This document shows, piece by piece, positions 6,775 to 14,622 of a DNA stretch of 23,528 bases (positions are counted from its first letter, which is position 1; the number at the start of each line of letters is the position of its first letter). The position numbers were made by a program, and so were the translations under genes. Below the pieces are notes generated by a model that was given only the letters and a program-made list of their open reading frames with translations, ran no database searches and had not been told where the DNA came from. The DNA is from an uncultured Flavobacteriales bacterium. GTDB lineage: Bacteria; Bacteroidota; Bacteroidia; CAIKAF01. Location: positions 1-23,528 of the forward strand of contig CALEWF010000283.1 of assembly GCA_937925455.1 (NCBI GenBank). Direction: 5' to 3'.

Positions 6775-7861
6775 ATGGCAGTAACCATTGAAACGGTAAA
6801 AGATCTTATTAGACGCCTGGATGCGTTAAGGGGGTCTCTTTGACATTGATTCAAAAATCATAGAATTAGAAGAAGAAAACAAAATTCGACAAGATCCTGC
6901 ATTTTGGAATGACCCTAAAAAAGCGGAACAGGTAGAAAAAGCCATTCGCCAAAAAGAAAAACTCATCGCTGAATTTAATAAAGCCAAATCGCGGATTGAC
7001 GATTTGCAAGTTTTATTTGACTTTTACAAAGAAGGCGAAGCTTCTGAGCAAGATTTGGAAATGCAATATCAATCTGCCTTGGCTGCCTTGGAAGAGTTGG
7101 AATTTAAGAAAATGCTCAGTGGCAAAGAAGACCACTTAGATGCTATATTGCAAATTACGGCTGGAGCCGGTGGTACTGAAAGCTGTGATTGGGCATCCAT
7201 GTTAATGCGGATGTACATTATGTGGGCAGAGAAACATGATTATAAAGTAACCGAAGAAGATTTGCAAGAAGGTGATGTAGCTGGTATAAAATCCGTTACC
7301 CTGAAAATTAGTGGAGAATATGCTTATGGATATTTAAAAGGAGAAAATGGGGTGCATAGACTGGTAAGAATTTCACCGTTTGATGCCAATGCAAAGCGTC
7401 ATACTTCGTTTGCCAGCGTGTATGTATATCCGTTGATAGATGATACCATAGAAATAGAAGTAAAAGATTCAGACATTGAATGGGAAACTTTTCGTTCTGG
7501 GGGAGCCGGCGGACAGAATGTAAACAAAGTTGAAACAGCTGTTCGATTATATCACAAACCTACCGGAATAATTATTAAAAATCAGGAAAGTCGCTCACAA
7601 CTTCAGAATAAAGAAAATGCCCTTCGATTGTTAAAGTCGCAGCTCTACGAAATGGAGATGCGAAAACGCAATGAAGAGCGGGATAGAATTGAAGGAAATA
7701 AAAAGAAGATTGAGTGGGGTTCACAAATCCGAAGTTATGTATTGCACCCATACAAAATGGTAAAAGATGTACGTACCAATTATGAAACTAGCGATGCACA
7801 AGGCGTATTGGATGGAAATATTGATGGTTTTTTAAAAGCATATTTAATGGAATATAACTAA
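6775..7861 (+). CDS. prfB: Peptide chain release factor 2 (programmed +1 frameshift)
   Basis: Recognises UAA/UGA stop codons and triggers peptide release. The gene is in two frames: 22 codons from ATG 6775 to CTT 6838-6840, then an in-frame TGA (6841-6843), with the rest read in the +1 frame from GAC at 6842. Joined (6775-6840 plus 6842-7861) it gives 361 aa, close to the usual RF2 length. The join reads LDALRGSL then DIDSKIIELEEEN, as in other RF2 proteins. The anticodon-like SPF is at 200-202 (RISPFDANAKRHTSF) and the peptidyl-hydrolysis motif GGQ at 245-247 (GGAGGQNVNKVETA). The arsC-like gene starts 2 bases after the stop, so they are probably co-transcribed. Confidence 0.97.
6829..6844 (+). 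promoter_or_regulatory. RF2 autoregulatory frameshift site
   Basis: AGG GGG TCT CTT TGA C: an internal Shine-Dalgarno-like AGGGGG, a 3-base spacer, the slippery CTT and the UGA stop followed by C. It differs from the E. coli site only in the spacer triplet (TCT here, TAT there). When RF2 is scarce, the ribosome pauses at UGA and slips +1, making more RF2; this is established for the family. Confidence 0.95.
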
Positions 7862-7863
7862 TC

Positions 7864-8235
7864 ATGGCAGCTACTTCAAAAGTTACAATTTATCATAATC
7901 CGCGGTGCGGAAAAAGTCGAAATGCGTTGAAGGTATTGGAAGATACAGGAGTAGAATTTACTATCGTAGATTATCTGAAAAATCCCCCAGATAAATCAAC
8001 AATAAGTGATATAATTAAAAAACTTGGCATAAAGCCGGGTGATTTGGTTCGACAAAAAGAATCAGTTTTTATTGAAAATTACAAAGGCAAATCATTATCG
8101 GATGATGAATGGATCAATGCTATGATTCAACATCCCATTTTAATTGAAAGGCCGATTGTCATTGTAGGTTCAAAAGCATGGATTATCCGAACAGATGATG
8201 CCTTACATCATTTAAAAATCTTATTAAGTAAATAA
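7864..8235 (+). CDS. arsC: ArsC/Spx-family thioredoxin-fold protein (arsenate reductase-like)
   Basis: A cytoplasmic 123-aa protein of the glutaredoxin-dependent ArsC family. The active-site stretch IYHNPRCGKSRNAL places the catalytic Cys at residue 15. Arg63 (LVRQKE), Arg96 (IERPIVI) and Arg109 match in position the three arginines that bind oxyanion in E. coli ArsC (60, 94, 107). This argues for an arsenate reductase-type enzyme over a pure Spx regulator. There is no arsenite pump or ArsR nearby, however, so the physiological substrate is uncertain. The gene starts 2 bases after prfB and lies 27 bases before fumC. Confidence 0.85.
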   Translation: MAATSKVTIYHNPRCGKSRNALKVLEDTGVEFTIVDYLKNPPDKSTISDIIKKLGIKPGDLVRQKESVFIENYKGKSLSDDEWINAMIQHPILIERPIVIVGSKAWIIRTDDALHHLKILLSK

Positions 8236-8262
8236 TTGATTAACCAATAAAATGATCGAACT

Positions 8263-9660
8263 ATGAATTGCCGGATAGAAAAAGACACTATGGGCGAAGT
8301 GCAGGTTCCTGCCGATAAATACTGGGGTGCACAAACTGAACGAAGTAGAAACAACTTTAAAATTGGGCCGGAGGCCAGTATGCCCAAAGAAATTATTTAT
8401 GCTTTTGCCTATTTGAAAAAGGCAGCAGCACATGCCAACCATGATTTGGGAGTTTTAAGTGTAGAAAAGCGAGACCTAATAAGTAAAGTGTGTGATGAAA
8501 TTTTGGAAGGGAAATTAGATGATCAGTTTCCATTGGTAATCTGGCAAACGGGTTCGGGCACACAAAGCAATATGAATGTAAATGAAGTGATAGCTTACCG
8601 GGCGCATGTGTTGAGTGGAGGGAAATTAACAGATGAAAAAAAAGTGCTTCATCCCAATGATGATGTAAATAAATCTCAATCATCCAACGATACGTTTCCA
8701 ACGGCCATGCATATTGCTACCTATAAAATGGTGGCAGAAGTAACCATACCTGGCATAGAAACACTGAGAAATACCCTGGCTGCTAAATCGCAGGAATTTC
8801 AAACCATCGTTAAAACAGGCCGTACGCATTTTATGGATGCCACGCCATTGACCTTGGGTCAAGAATTTTCAGGCTATGTACAGCAACTAGATAATGGTAT
8901 CCGGGCTTTAAAAAATGCATTAGAAATGGTTAGAGAGTTGGCGTTGGGTGGAACTGCCGTAGGTACCGGATTAAATACACCGAAAGGATATGATGTGCTG
9001 GTAGCAAAGAAAATTGCTGAATTTACAGGTTTCCCATTTGTTACTGCACCCAATAAGTTTGAAGCATTGGCTGCACACGATGCAATGGTGGAAATGAGCG
9101 GGGCATTGAAAAGAGTAGCAGTTTCATTGATGAAAATAGCCAATGATATTCGGATGCTAAGCAGCGGCCCTCGTTGTGGTATTGGTGAGATTATTATACC
9201 CGATAATGAGCCTGGTTCATCTATCATGCCGGGTAAAGTAAATCCAACTCAACCCGAAGCAATGACGATGGTAGCAGCCCAAGTGATTGGAAATGATATG
9301 GCAGTTTCAGTGGGTGGTTCTAACGGCCATTTTGAATTGAATGTATTTAAGCCGTTGATTGCGGCTAATGTCCTTCAATCAGCACGGTTAATTGGGGATG
9401 CTTGTGTTTCGTTTAATAATAAATGTGCGGTGGGTATAGAACCCAATCATGAAGTAATAAAAAAACATTTGGACAATTCACTCATGTTAGTTACGGCGCT
9501 TAATCCACACATTGGTTATGAAAATGCCGCCAAAATTGCCAAAAAGGCACATAAAGAAAACAAAACCCTAAAACAGGCTGCCGTTGAATTGGGATTACTC
9601 ACCGCCGAACAATTTGACCAATGGGTTCGTCCGGAGGACATGGTGGGAAGTATGAAATAA
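8263..9660 (+). CDS. fumC: Fumarate hydratase, class II
   Basis: Reversible hydration of fumarate to L-malate in the TCA cycle; iron-independent, homotetrameric class II enzyme. The 465-aa length is normal. Signatures: the N-terminal IEKDTMGEVQVPADKYWGAQT, NxNxNE-type TQSNMNVNEV, SSNDTFPTAMH, TGRTHFMDATPLTLGQE with active-site His189, and the mobile loop GSSIMPGKVNPTQPEA with catalytic Ser319/Ser320. The substrate-loop pattern and the closing segment (ENAAKIAKKAHKENKTLKQAAVELG) favour fumarase over aspartase or argininosuccinate lyase. It is last in the prfB-arsC-fumC run and is followed by a strong terminator. Confidence 0.96.
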   Translation: MNCRIEKDTMGEVQVPADKYWGAQTERSRNNFKIGPEASMPKEIIYAFAYLKKAAAHANHDLGVLSVEKRDLISKVCDEILEGKLDDQFPLVIWQTGSGTQSNMNVNEVIAYRAHVLSGGKLTDEKKVLHPNDDVNKSQSSNDTFPTAMHIATYKMVAEVTIPGIETLRNTLAAKSQEFQTIVKTGRTHFMDATPLTLGQEFSGYVQQLDNGIRALKNALEMVRELALGGTAVGTGLNTPKGYDVLVAKKIAEFTGFPFVTAPNKFEALAAHDAMVEMSGALKRVAVSLMKIANDIRMLSSGPRCGIGEIIIPDNEPGSSIMPGKVNPTQPEAMTMVAAQVIGNDMAVSVGGSNGHFELNVFKPLIAANVLQSARLIGDACVSFNNKCAVGIEPNHEVIKKHLDNSLMLVTALNPHIGYENAAKIAKKAHKENKTLKQAAVELGLLTAEQFDQWVRPEDMVGSMK

Positions 9661-9692
9661 TTTACCTAATATTGGGTATCTATTTTACCCAT

Positions 9693-9731
9693 AAAACGGG
9701 ATTGCATAGTCTGCAGTCCCGTTTTAATTTT
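9693..9731 (+). terminator. Intrinsic terminator after fumC
   Basis: AAAACGGGATTGCA pairs with TGCAGTCCCGTTTT (one mismatch) around a 5-base loop, followed by AATTTTG. It begins about 33 bases after the fumC stop. Its 3' edge overlaps the TAATTTTG box of the next operon. Confidence 0.8.
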
Positions 9732-9732
9732 G
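9725..9732 (+). promoter_or_regulatory. -7 promoter box of the HmuY-like/receptor operon
   Basis: TAATTTTG fits TAnnTTTG, 20 bases before the ATG at 9753. A TTG at 9702-9704 gives a spacing of 20 bases, consistent with a -33 element. Terminator and promoter share bases, so fumC termination and this operon's initiation are tightly packed. Confidence 0.5.
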
Positions 9733-9752
9733 TGTCATAAATAAAAGATGTT

Positions 9753-11018
9753 ATGAAAAAAATATACTTGTTACTTACCTTGCTATCAACCACCCTGATG
9801 CTTTCCTCTCAAACGGTAATACAGGATTCTGTAATTATTGGAAACGGGTATGCCAATAAAGCATTTTACAGCTTACAAAATGGTACCGTGGCCACTATAC
9901 CCAATAATAATTGGGACTTGGCTGTAGCCGTTTACAGTATTCAATCTGCTTCTATTCGAATTAACTCGGCTTTTGGTACTCGTTTGTGGCAATATACAGC
10001 AGGCGATACTACGGCTTGGACGTCTTTAGATACTACCGGAATCGCATCATCTACGGGTTGGATTGAATGTTTTGATCAAGATACTGCTTATGAACCCAGT
10101 GCCTTTGAATATACCATGACCGGGCATCCAAATTATGGATGGGGTGTGTATAATAGTGTAACGCATGATGTAAATGGCATTGCATTGTTTGTAGCTAAAT
10201 CATATACCGGCACATATAAAAAAGTATGGATTAAAAATCAAAAGGCAATAACCAATACTATGACCATCCGGGTGGCTAATTTGGATGGAACAAATGATAC
10301 CACCATTACATTTACTAAAACTTATGCCAATAAGAATTATGTGTACATAGCACTGGAAAGTCTAATAATTAACGATATAGAGCCCGCCAATACATCTTAT
10401 GAACTTATTTTTGATAAATACAATGCATATATCAATCCCCCCGGTGTCTATTATCCAGTATCTGGTGTACGTTTAAACCGCAATATACAAGCTGCTGAAG
10501 CAAGAGGAATTCATGAAGACGATGCTGTTTATACCAATTTTACTTTTTCTAATAACATGACGTTAATTGGTCATGATTGGAAGATTCAACCGCCTCCGGT
10601 ATGGGTGATTGTTGATTCTTTGTCCTATTTTGTTTTAGATAATCCCGGCAATGTTTGGCAAATTTGGTTTACAGGTTTTTCCGGTAGCAGTAGTGGAAAA
10701 TATTACTTTAACAAACGTCAAGTTGCATTTGCTTCGATTGAAGATGAAGATGACAATCTGTTAAAAGTTTCAGTATATCCCAATCCTACCTCTGAAATTG
10801 TAAACATTATTTACACCAACGAATCATCCACCAATGGATGGGCAAGGGTTTTTGATATAAATGGAAAATTGATTCATAGTGTAGTTTTAACACCATCAGC
10901 TTCTTTACTTCAAAATATTGTGTTACAACCTAAACAAATAGGGTGGGATGCAGGGATTTATTTTGTACAAATTGAATTAAATGGTAAAATAACTGTTCAA
11001 AAACTCATCATTCAATAA
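9753..11018 (+). CDS. HmuY-like protein with T9SS type A sorting domain
   Basis: Secreted 421-aa protein. It has a type I signal peptide (MKKIYLLLTLLSTTLMLSSQ) and ends at about residues 340-421 in a Por-secretion tail (VSVYPNPTSEIVNI ... GIYFVQIELNGK ... VQKLIIQ), which directs T9SS export and surface attachment or release. The middle is homologous to the HmuY-family lipoprotein two genes downstream. Shared landmarks in order are WDLA, WGVY, KKVWI, VANLDG, YVYIAL, a conserved EP, SGVRLN then AAEAR, and LIGHDWK. P. gingivalis HmuY is a haemophore; haem binding here is inferred, and no ligand residue can be assigned. It is first gene of a three-gene operon, 11 bases before the receptor. Confidence 0.85.
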   Translation: MKKIYLLLTLLSTTLMLSSQTVIQDSVIIGNGYANKAFYSLQNGTVATIPNNNWDLAVAVYSIQSASIRINSAFGTRLWQYTAGDTTAWTSLDTTGIASSTGWIECFDQDTAYEPSAFEYTMTGHPNYGWGVYNSVTHDVNGIALFVAKSYTGTYKKVWIKNQKAITNTMTIRVANLDGTNDTTITFTKTYANKNYVYIALESLIINDIEPANTSYELIFDKYNAYINPPGVYYPVSGVRLNRNIQAAEARGIHEDDAVYTNFTFSNNMTLIGHDWKIQPPPVWVIVDSLSYFVLDNPGNVWQIWFTGFSGSSSGKYYFNKRQVAFASIEDEDDNLLKVSVYPNPTSEIVNIIYTNESSTNGWARVFDINGKLIHSVVLTPSASLLQNIVLQPKQIGWDAGIYFVQIELNGKITVQKLIIQ

Positions 11019-11029
11019 TTTTTGTTGAG

Positions 11030-13267
11030 TTGAATCGAATCGTTTTCATAATATGTTTATTTATTGTTTGGGCTGAAATTTCAGCCCAAACTTCATTATT
11101 ACAAATATTTGAAAATGGCCAAAAGAAACCCTTATTTGGAGCACATGTATTTATTGAAACTGCCGATGGTAAGAAAATATATGATATCACCAATGCACAG
11201 GGAGAATTAAAGAATCCTTTATCCTCAGGGAAAGCCATTATTCATATTGCACACCTGGGTTATAAGTCATTGATAGATACTATTGAAGCAGGGAAATCAT
11301 ATAGTTGGTACTTAGTGGAAGACCCTGTAACCTTAAACGATTACGTGGTTACTTCGCATGCAGTGCCTACGAGAATTGAAGAATCAGTGTTTAAAATCCG
11401 GGTGATTGACCAAAAACGAATTCAGGCGCAAGGATCTATGAATTTAAGAGATTTACTATTGCAGGAAATGAATATTCGTATTACCCAAGATCCGGTGCTT
11501 GGTTCGGGAATACGCATGCAAGGAGTAGGCGGTGAAAATATAAAAATAATGATTGATGGCGTGCCGGTAATTGGAAGGTTAGACGGTAATATAGATTTAA
11601 GCCAAATCAATTTGAATAACATTGAAAAGGTGGAGATTATTGATGGCCCATCTTCTGTTACCTATGGCACCAATGCGCTGGGGGGCGTTATCAATTTAAT
11701 TACCAAGAAAACTGTAAATCATAAATTAGAAGGAAATCTCAATGCGTTTTACGAAACCGTTGGAAACTATAATGTAGATGGAAGAATAGCATCTCAATTT
11801 GGAAAAAATAATTTACAATTATCGGGTGGACGCTATTTCTTTGATGGCTTTACAACCCTTGATTCTATTCGACGATATCAGCAATGGAAACCCAAAGAGC
11901 AATACTTTTCTGATTTGCAATATAATCGCGGCATTGGTTCATTAAATTTGCGTTACAGCGGTAACTTTCTGCATGAAATATTAGAAAATAAAGGAGCGCC
12001 CGAGTCGCCATTTTTTGTTACTGCCGTTGATCAATATTTTAGAACCATTCGCACTCAGCAAAATCTTTTTCTTACAGGGTTTATAAAAAATCATCACCAC
12101 TTAGATATTACAGCATCTTATTCCTATTTTAATCGTAGCAGGCAATCGTTCAAAAAAAATTTAGTAACCCTCGATAAAAATTTATTTGACGAAAATATAG
12201 ATGTGTTTCAAACCTGGATGAGCCGAGGTATTTACAATTATCGTAAAAAAGATTCCCGGTTTCATATTCAGGCAGGATATGAAGTTACATTTGAAACAGC
12301 TCAAGGCGAGCGCATTGTAAATAATTTTCAATGGATGGGGGATGTGGCCGGATTTGTTGGTGCTGAATGGATCATTGCTAAAAAATTACTTATTAAGCCA
12401 GCCGTTCGTTATGGTTATAATACCCGGTTCGCTATGCCGGCAGTACCCTCATTACACGTTAAACTCTCTCCGGTAAAAGGGTTTGACCTTCGGGCTTCTT
12501 ATTCCCGAGGATTCAGGGCTCCATCGCTCAAGGAATTGTTTTTTGAATTTGTGGATGCCAATCATAATCTGCATGGAAATCCTAATCTTAGAGCTGAAAA
12601 CTCTAATCATGTGAATGCGATATTCAGTTATTCTGGCGAGCAAAAATCTTGGATTTATGGAGTATCTCTTACCGGATTTTACAACGACATTCACGATCAA
12701 ATTCGTTCGGTAGCTGTTGCCATTACACCTGATTCTAATGTGTATCGCAATGAGAATATTACACGTTTTCAAAGTTTAGGGGGGCAAGTAAACATACAAC
12801 TAGGTTACAAAGATTTTCAACTCGGAGCAGGATTTGTTTACACCGGGATTATCAATGGAATAAACGACAGTGCGGCCGGACAAAATGTTTTCAAGTTTTA
12901 TCCTGAATTACAAACCACCGCAGTATATGATTTTCGTCGTTGGGGCGGAAGATTTACATTGCTTGTAAAATACACCGGTGCTCAACCGGTGTTATACACG
13001 CAGTATGATCCGGAAACTCAAGGCGATGTGATTAAAGAAGGAAACATTGATGGCTTTACTATCTTAGATATATCTTATTTACAGTACTTTTTCAAAAAAC
13101 GAATTCAAGTGGGTTTGTTTGGAAAAAATTTGTTGAATGTTACTAATATTCAACAAACACAGGGTATTTCCTCAGGTGGAGCTCACTCCTCCGGCTCTGC
13201 TTTTTTACCTACGTTGTGGGGCGCTACCTTTGGAATTTCATTACGGTATAATTTTATCGTGAATTAA
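11030..13267 (+). CDS. TonB-dependent outer-membrane receptor (HmuR-like)
   Basis: Energy-dependent outer-membrane importer, 745 aa. The start appears to be TTG 11030; no in-frame ATG precedes the signal peptide (NRIVFIICLFIVWAEISAQ). Then come a carboxypeptidase-regulatory-like beta-sandwich (about 25-105, GAHVFIETADGKKIYD ... VTLNDYVVTS), the plug (about 115-235, IRMQGVGGENIKIMIDGVPV, VEIIDGPSSVTYGTNALGGVINLIT) and the beta-barrel ending in LRYNFIVN. FRAP (495-498) and NPNL (517-520) boxes bracket His512 and His515, the layout of haem receptors such as HemR and HmuR; similar boxes occur in other receptors, so substrate is probable, not proven. The HmuY-family genes on both sides support haem uptake. 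Confidence 0.93.
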   Translation: MNRIVFIICLFIVWAEISAQTSLLQIFENGQKKPLFGAHVFIETADGKKIYDITNAQGELKNPLSSGKAIIHIAHLGYKSLIDTIEAGKSYSWYLVEDPVTLNDYVVTSHAVPTRIEESVFKIRVIDQKRIQAQGSMNLRDLLLQEMNIRITQDPVLGSGIRMQGVGGENIKIMIDGVPVIGRLDGNIDLSQINLNNIEKVEIIDGPSSVTYGTNALGGVINLITKKTVNHKLEGNLNAFYETVGNYNVDGRIASQFGKNNLQLSGGRYFFDGFTTLDSIRRYQQWKPKEQYFSDLQYNRGIGSLNLRYSGNFLHEILENKGAPESPFFVTAVDQYFRTIRTQQNLFLTGFIKNHHHLDITASYSYFNRSRQSFKKNLVTLDKNLFDENIDVFQTWMSRGIYNYRKKDSRFHIQAGYEVTFETAQGERIVNNFQWMGDVAGFVGAEWIIAKKLLIKPAVRYGYNTRFAMPAVPSLHVKLSPVKGFDLRASYSRGFRAPSLKELFFEFVDANHNLHGNPNLRAENSNHVNAIFSYSGEQKSWIYGVSLTGFYNDIHDQIRSVAVAITPDSNVYRNENITRFQSLGGQVNIQLGYKDFQLGAGFVYTGIINGINDSAAGQNVFKFYPELQTTAVYDFRRWGGRFTLLVKYTGAQPVLYTQYDPETQGDVIKEGNIDGFTILDISYLQYFFKKRIQVGLFGKNLLNVTNIQQTQGISSGGAHSSGSAFLPTLWGATFGISLRYNFIVN
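11066..11091. repeat. Perfect 26-bp palindrome in the receptor signal-peptide region
   Basis: The half-site GTTTGGGCTGAAA is followed directly by its exact reverse complement TTTCAGCCCAAAC, with no spacer. It lies 36 bases into the receptor gene, over the codons for VWAEISAQT, so the antisense strand can encode the same peptide. As DNA it would suit a dimeric regulator; as RNA, a small-loop hairpin near the translation start. Either role is inference. Confidence 0.9.
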
Positions 13268-14281
13268 ATGAAACAAAATAGATTATTGCTTATTACAATC
13301 ATTTTATCAATTGTTTCATTCACTTCTTGCTTTCAGGAAGATGAGCCTGTGCCGCCGTATGTATCTCCACCCGGTGTAACCACCAATGTGGCTGAAATTG
13401 GTCCGTATTATGACAAGCAATTATTTTATGACCTTCAAACGGATTCGTTTATTCGGATTGTCAATCGCGAATCATGGGATTTGGCTTTTCAATGCATGGA
13501 AGAAGAATTTCAGATATTTATTAATAGCTCTAAACTAATGCGTGTATCTAATACACTAAGTACCAACTTTAATCAAACGTTCAGTACAGTGGGCCAAAGC
13601 TGGAAGTATGATAATAGCGGTGGTTGGTTAGATAGTACTGCTTTTGGCGAATGGGGAGTAAAATCAGGTAATCAGGTTACTTCTTTTAATCATGTGTATA
13701 TTGTAGATCGCGGATTATCTGCTACTACCGGTAATAACCTTGGATATAAGAAAGTTCAAATCCTTGGTTTTTCAAATGGTAAATATTCTATTCGTTATGC
13801 AAATTTGGATGGCTCACAATTTCAGGAATTATCATTCTCCAAAAATGCAGATTACAATTTTATCTATATTTCCTTCGATCAAGGGATAGTTGCCGTAGAA
13901 CCTCCAAAAAATTCATGGGATTTATTGTTTACACAATATACAACTCTGGTAACTCAGCAAAGTACAGGTATTGTTGAAAATTATTCGGTAAATGGCGTAT
14001 TATTAAATCCCTATAAAGTAAAGGCTGCCAGGGAGTTTTCAAAGCCTTTTACCGAAATAAGTTATACAGATCTGCTGAATTATACTTTTACACAGCAACG
14101 TGATATTATTGGTTACGATTGGAAAGATTACGATTTTGACCTATCTGTTTATATCATTTATCCCAACAAAGTGTATTTAATACACGATGTAGAAGGATTT
14201 TATTATAAAATGCGTTTTACCAGTTTTACCAATCAGCAAGGGGTAAGAGGATATCCAACGTTTGAAGTGGCAAGATTTTGA
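13268..14281 (+). CDS. HmuY-family lipoprotein
   Basis: 337-aa outer-surface lipoprotein. The N-terminus has a hydrophobic run and a lipobox-like FTSC with Cys21, then an acidic/proline linker (FQEDEPVPPYVSPPG). HmuY-family features follow: ESWDLAF near 69-75, WGVKSGN, IRYANLDG, YIYISF, NSWDLLFTQYTT, SVNGVLLNPYKVKAAR, IIGYDWKDYD, and the closing YYKMRFTSFTN ... RGYPTFEVARF. Only two histidines occur in the whole protein (NHVY and LIHDV), so ligation could be His- or Met-based as in different characterised family members. The ATG directly follows the receptor TAA, indicating co-translation. The role is probably to capture haem and hand it to the receptor. Confidence 0.88.
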   Translation: MKQNRLLLITIILSIVSFTSCFQEDEPVPPYVSPPGVTTNVAEIGPYYDKQLFYDLQTDSFIRIVNRESWDLAFQCMEEEFQIFINSSKLMRVSNTLSTNFNQTFSTVGQSWKYDNSGGWLDSTAFGEWGVKSGNQVTSFNHVYIVDRGLSATTGNNLGYKKVQILGFSNGKYSIRYANLDGSQFQELSFSKNADYNFIYISFDQGIVAVEPPKNSWDLLFTQYTTLVTQQSTGIVENYSVNGVLLNPYKVKAAREFSKPFTEISYTDLLNYTFTQQRDIIGYDWKDYDFDLSVYIIYPNKVYLIHDVEGFYYKMRFTSFTNQQGVRGYPTFEVARF

Positions 14282-14334
14282 TACACCCTTTTTATAGTAT
14301 TTATATCCAAAAATTGTCGTTATAGTATTTAAAA

Positions 14335-14481
14335 TAGGCTGCTTTAAGCGGCTGTTCGTTACAAGTCCTCGGGGCTCAGCCACACAGGGAATCGGGGTAG
14401 CGGTGTCTTCGTGCCCTCAGCCCCGCTACCCCGTGCCTGTGGGCTTCGCCCCTGCGGGCTTTCCACTTCCATCCGCAGCAG
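14335..14481 (+). repeat. GC-rich hairpin repeat module, copy B
   Basis: Same ~147-bp module as 343-489 and 23149-23295, here in plus orientation, 53 bp after the HmuY-family lipoprotein stop. From TAGGCTGCTT to CCGCAGCAG it follows the other copies with few changes (for example AGGGAATC where copy A has AGGGCATC, and one C fewer in CCCCGTGCCTGTGGG). Directly after CGCAGCAG the similarity stops: the 16-bp repeats and other modules are absent. This copy therefore defines the right boundary of the hairpin module. The stretch from 14282 to 14334 has only a short direct repeat (TTATAGTATTTA twice), and I see nothing in 14482-14600. Confidence 0.9.
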
Positions 14482-14622
14482 AAAGGGCAGCGAGTCAATC
14501 AGCCCCAAGAAGCGGAAGAACACGCGGCATCTTCCTTGTAAAAAGTTCGTCTTAAATTATAATGAAAATTTTGGGGTTATTTTTTTTCAATGGTGTTATT
14601 CTTGTAATTTATTTTGATTTAC

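Noticed and set aside
7004..7861. A shorter RF2 starting at the TTG at 7004
   Set aside because: The upstream frame with the +1 frameshift site accounts for the N-terminal domain, and the joined protein has normal RF2 length.
8393..9227. Minus-strand ORFs of 60-117 residues inside fumC
   Set aside because: Fully antisense to a clear fumarase gene, without family features or promoter boxes.
11008..11238. Antisense ORF containing the peptide VWAEISAQT
   Set aside because: The shared peptide is a consequence of the 26-bp DNA palindrome; the rest is a shadow of the receptor gene.
14482..14560. Possible tRNA-like or RNA gene after repeat copy B
   Set aside because: No cloverleaf, T-loop motif or conserved RNA signature could be found in this stretch.
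14411..14617. 68-residue ORF over repeat copy B
   Set aside because: It reads through the GC-rich hairpin repeat into unrelated AT-rich DNA; composition is non-protein-like and the other repeat copies do not keep the frame.
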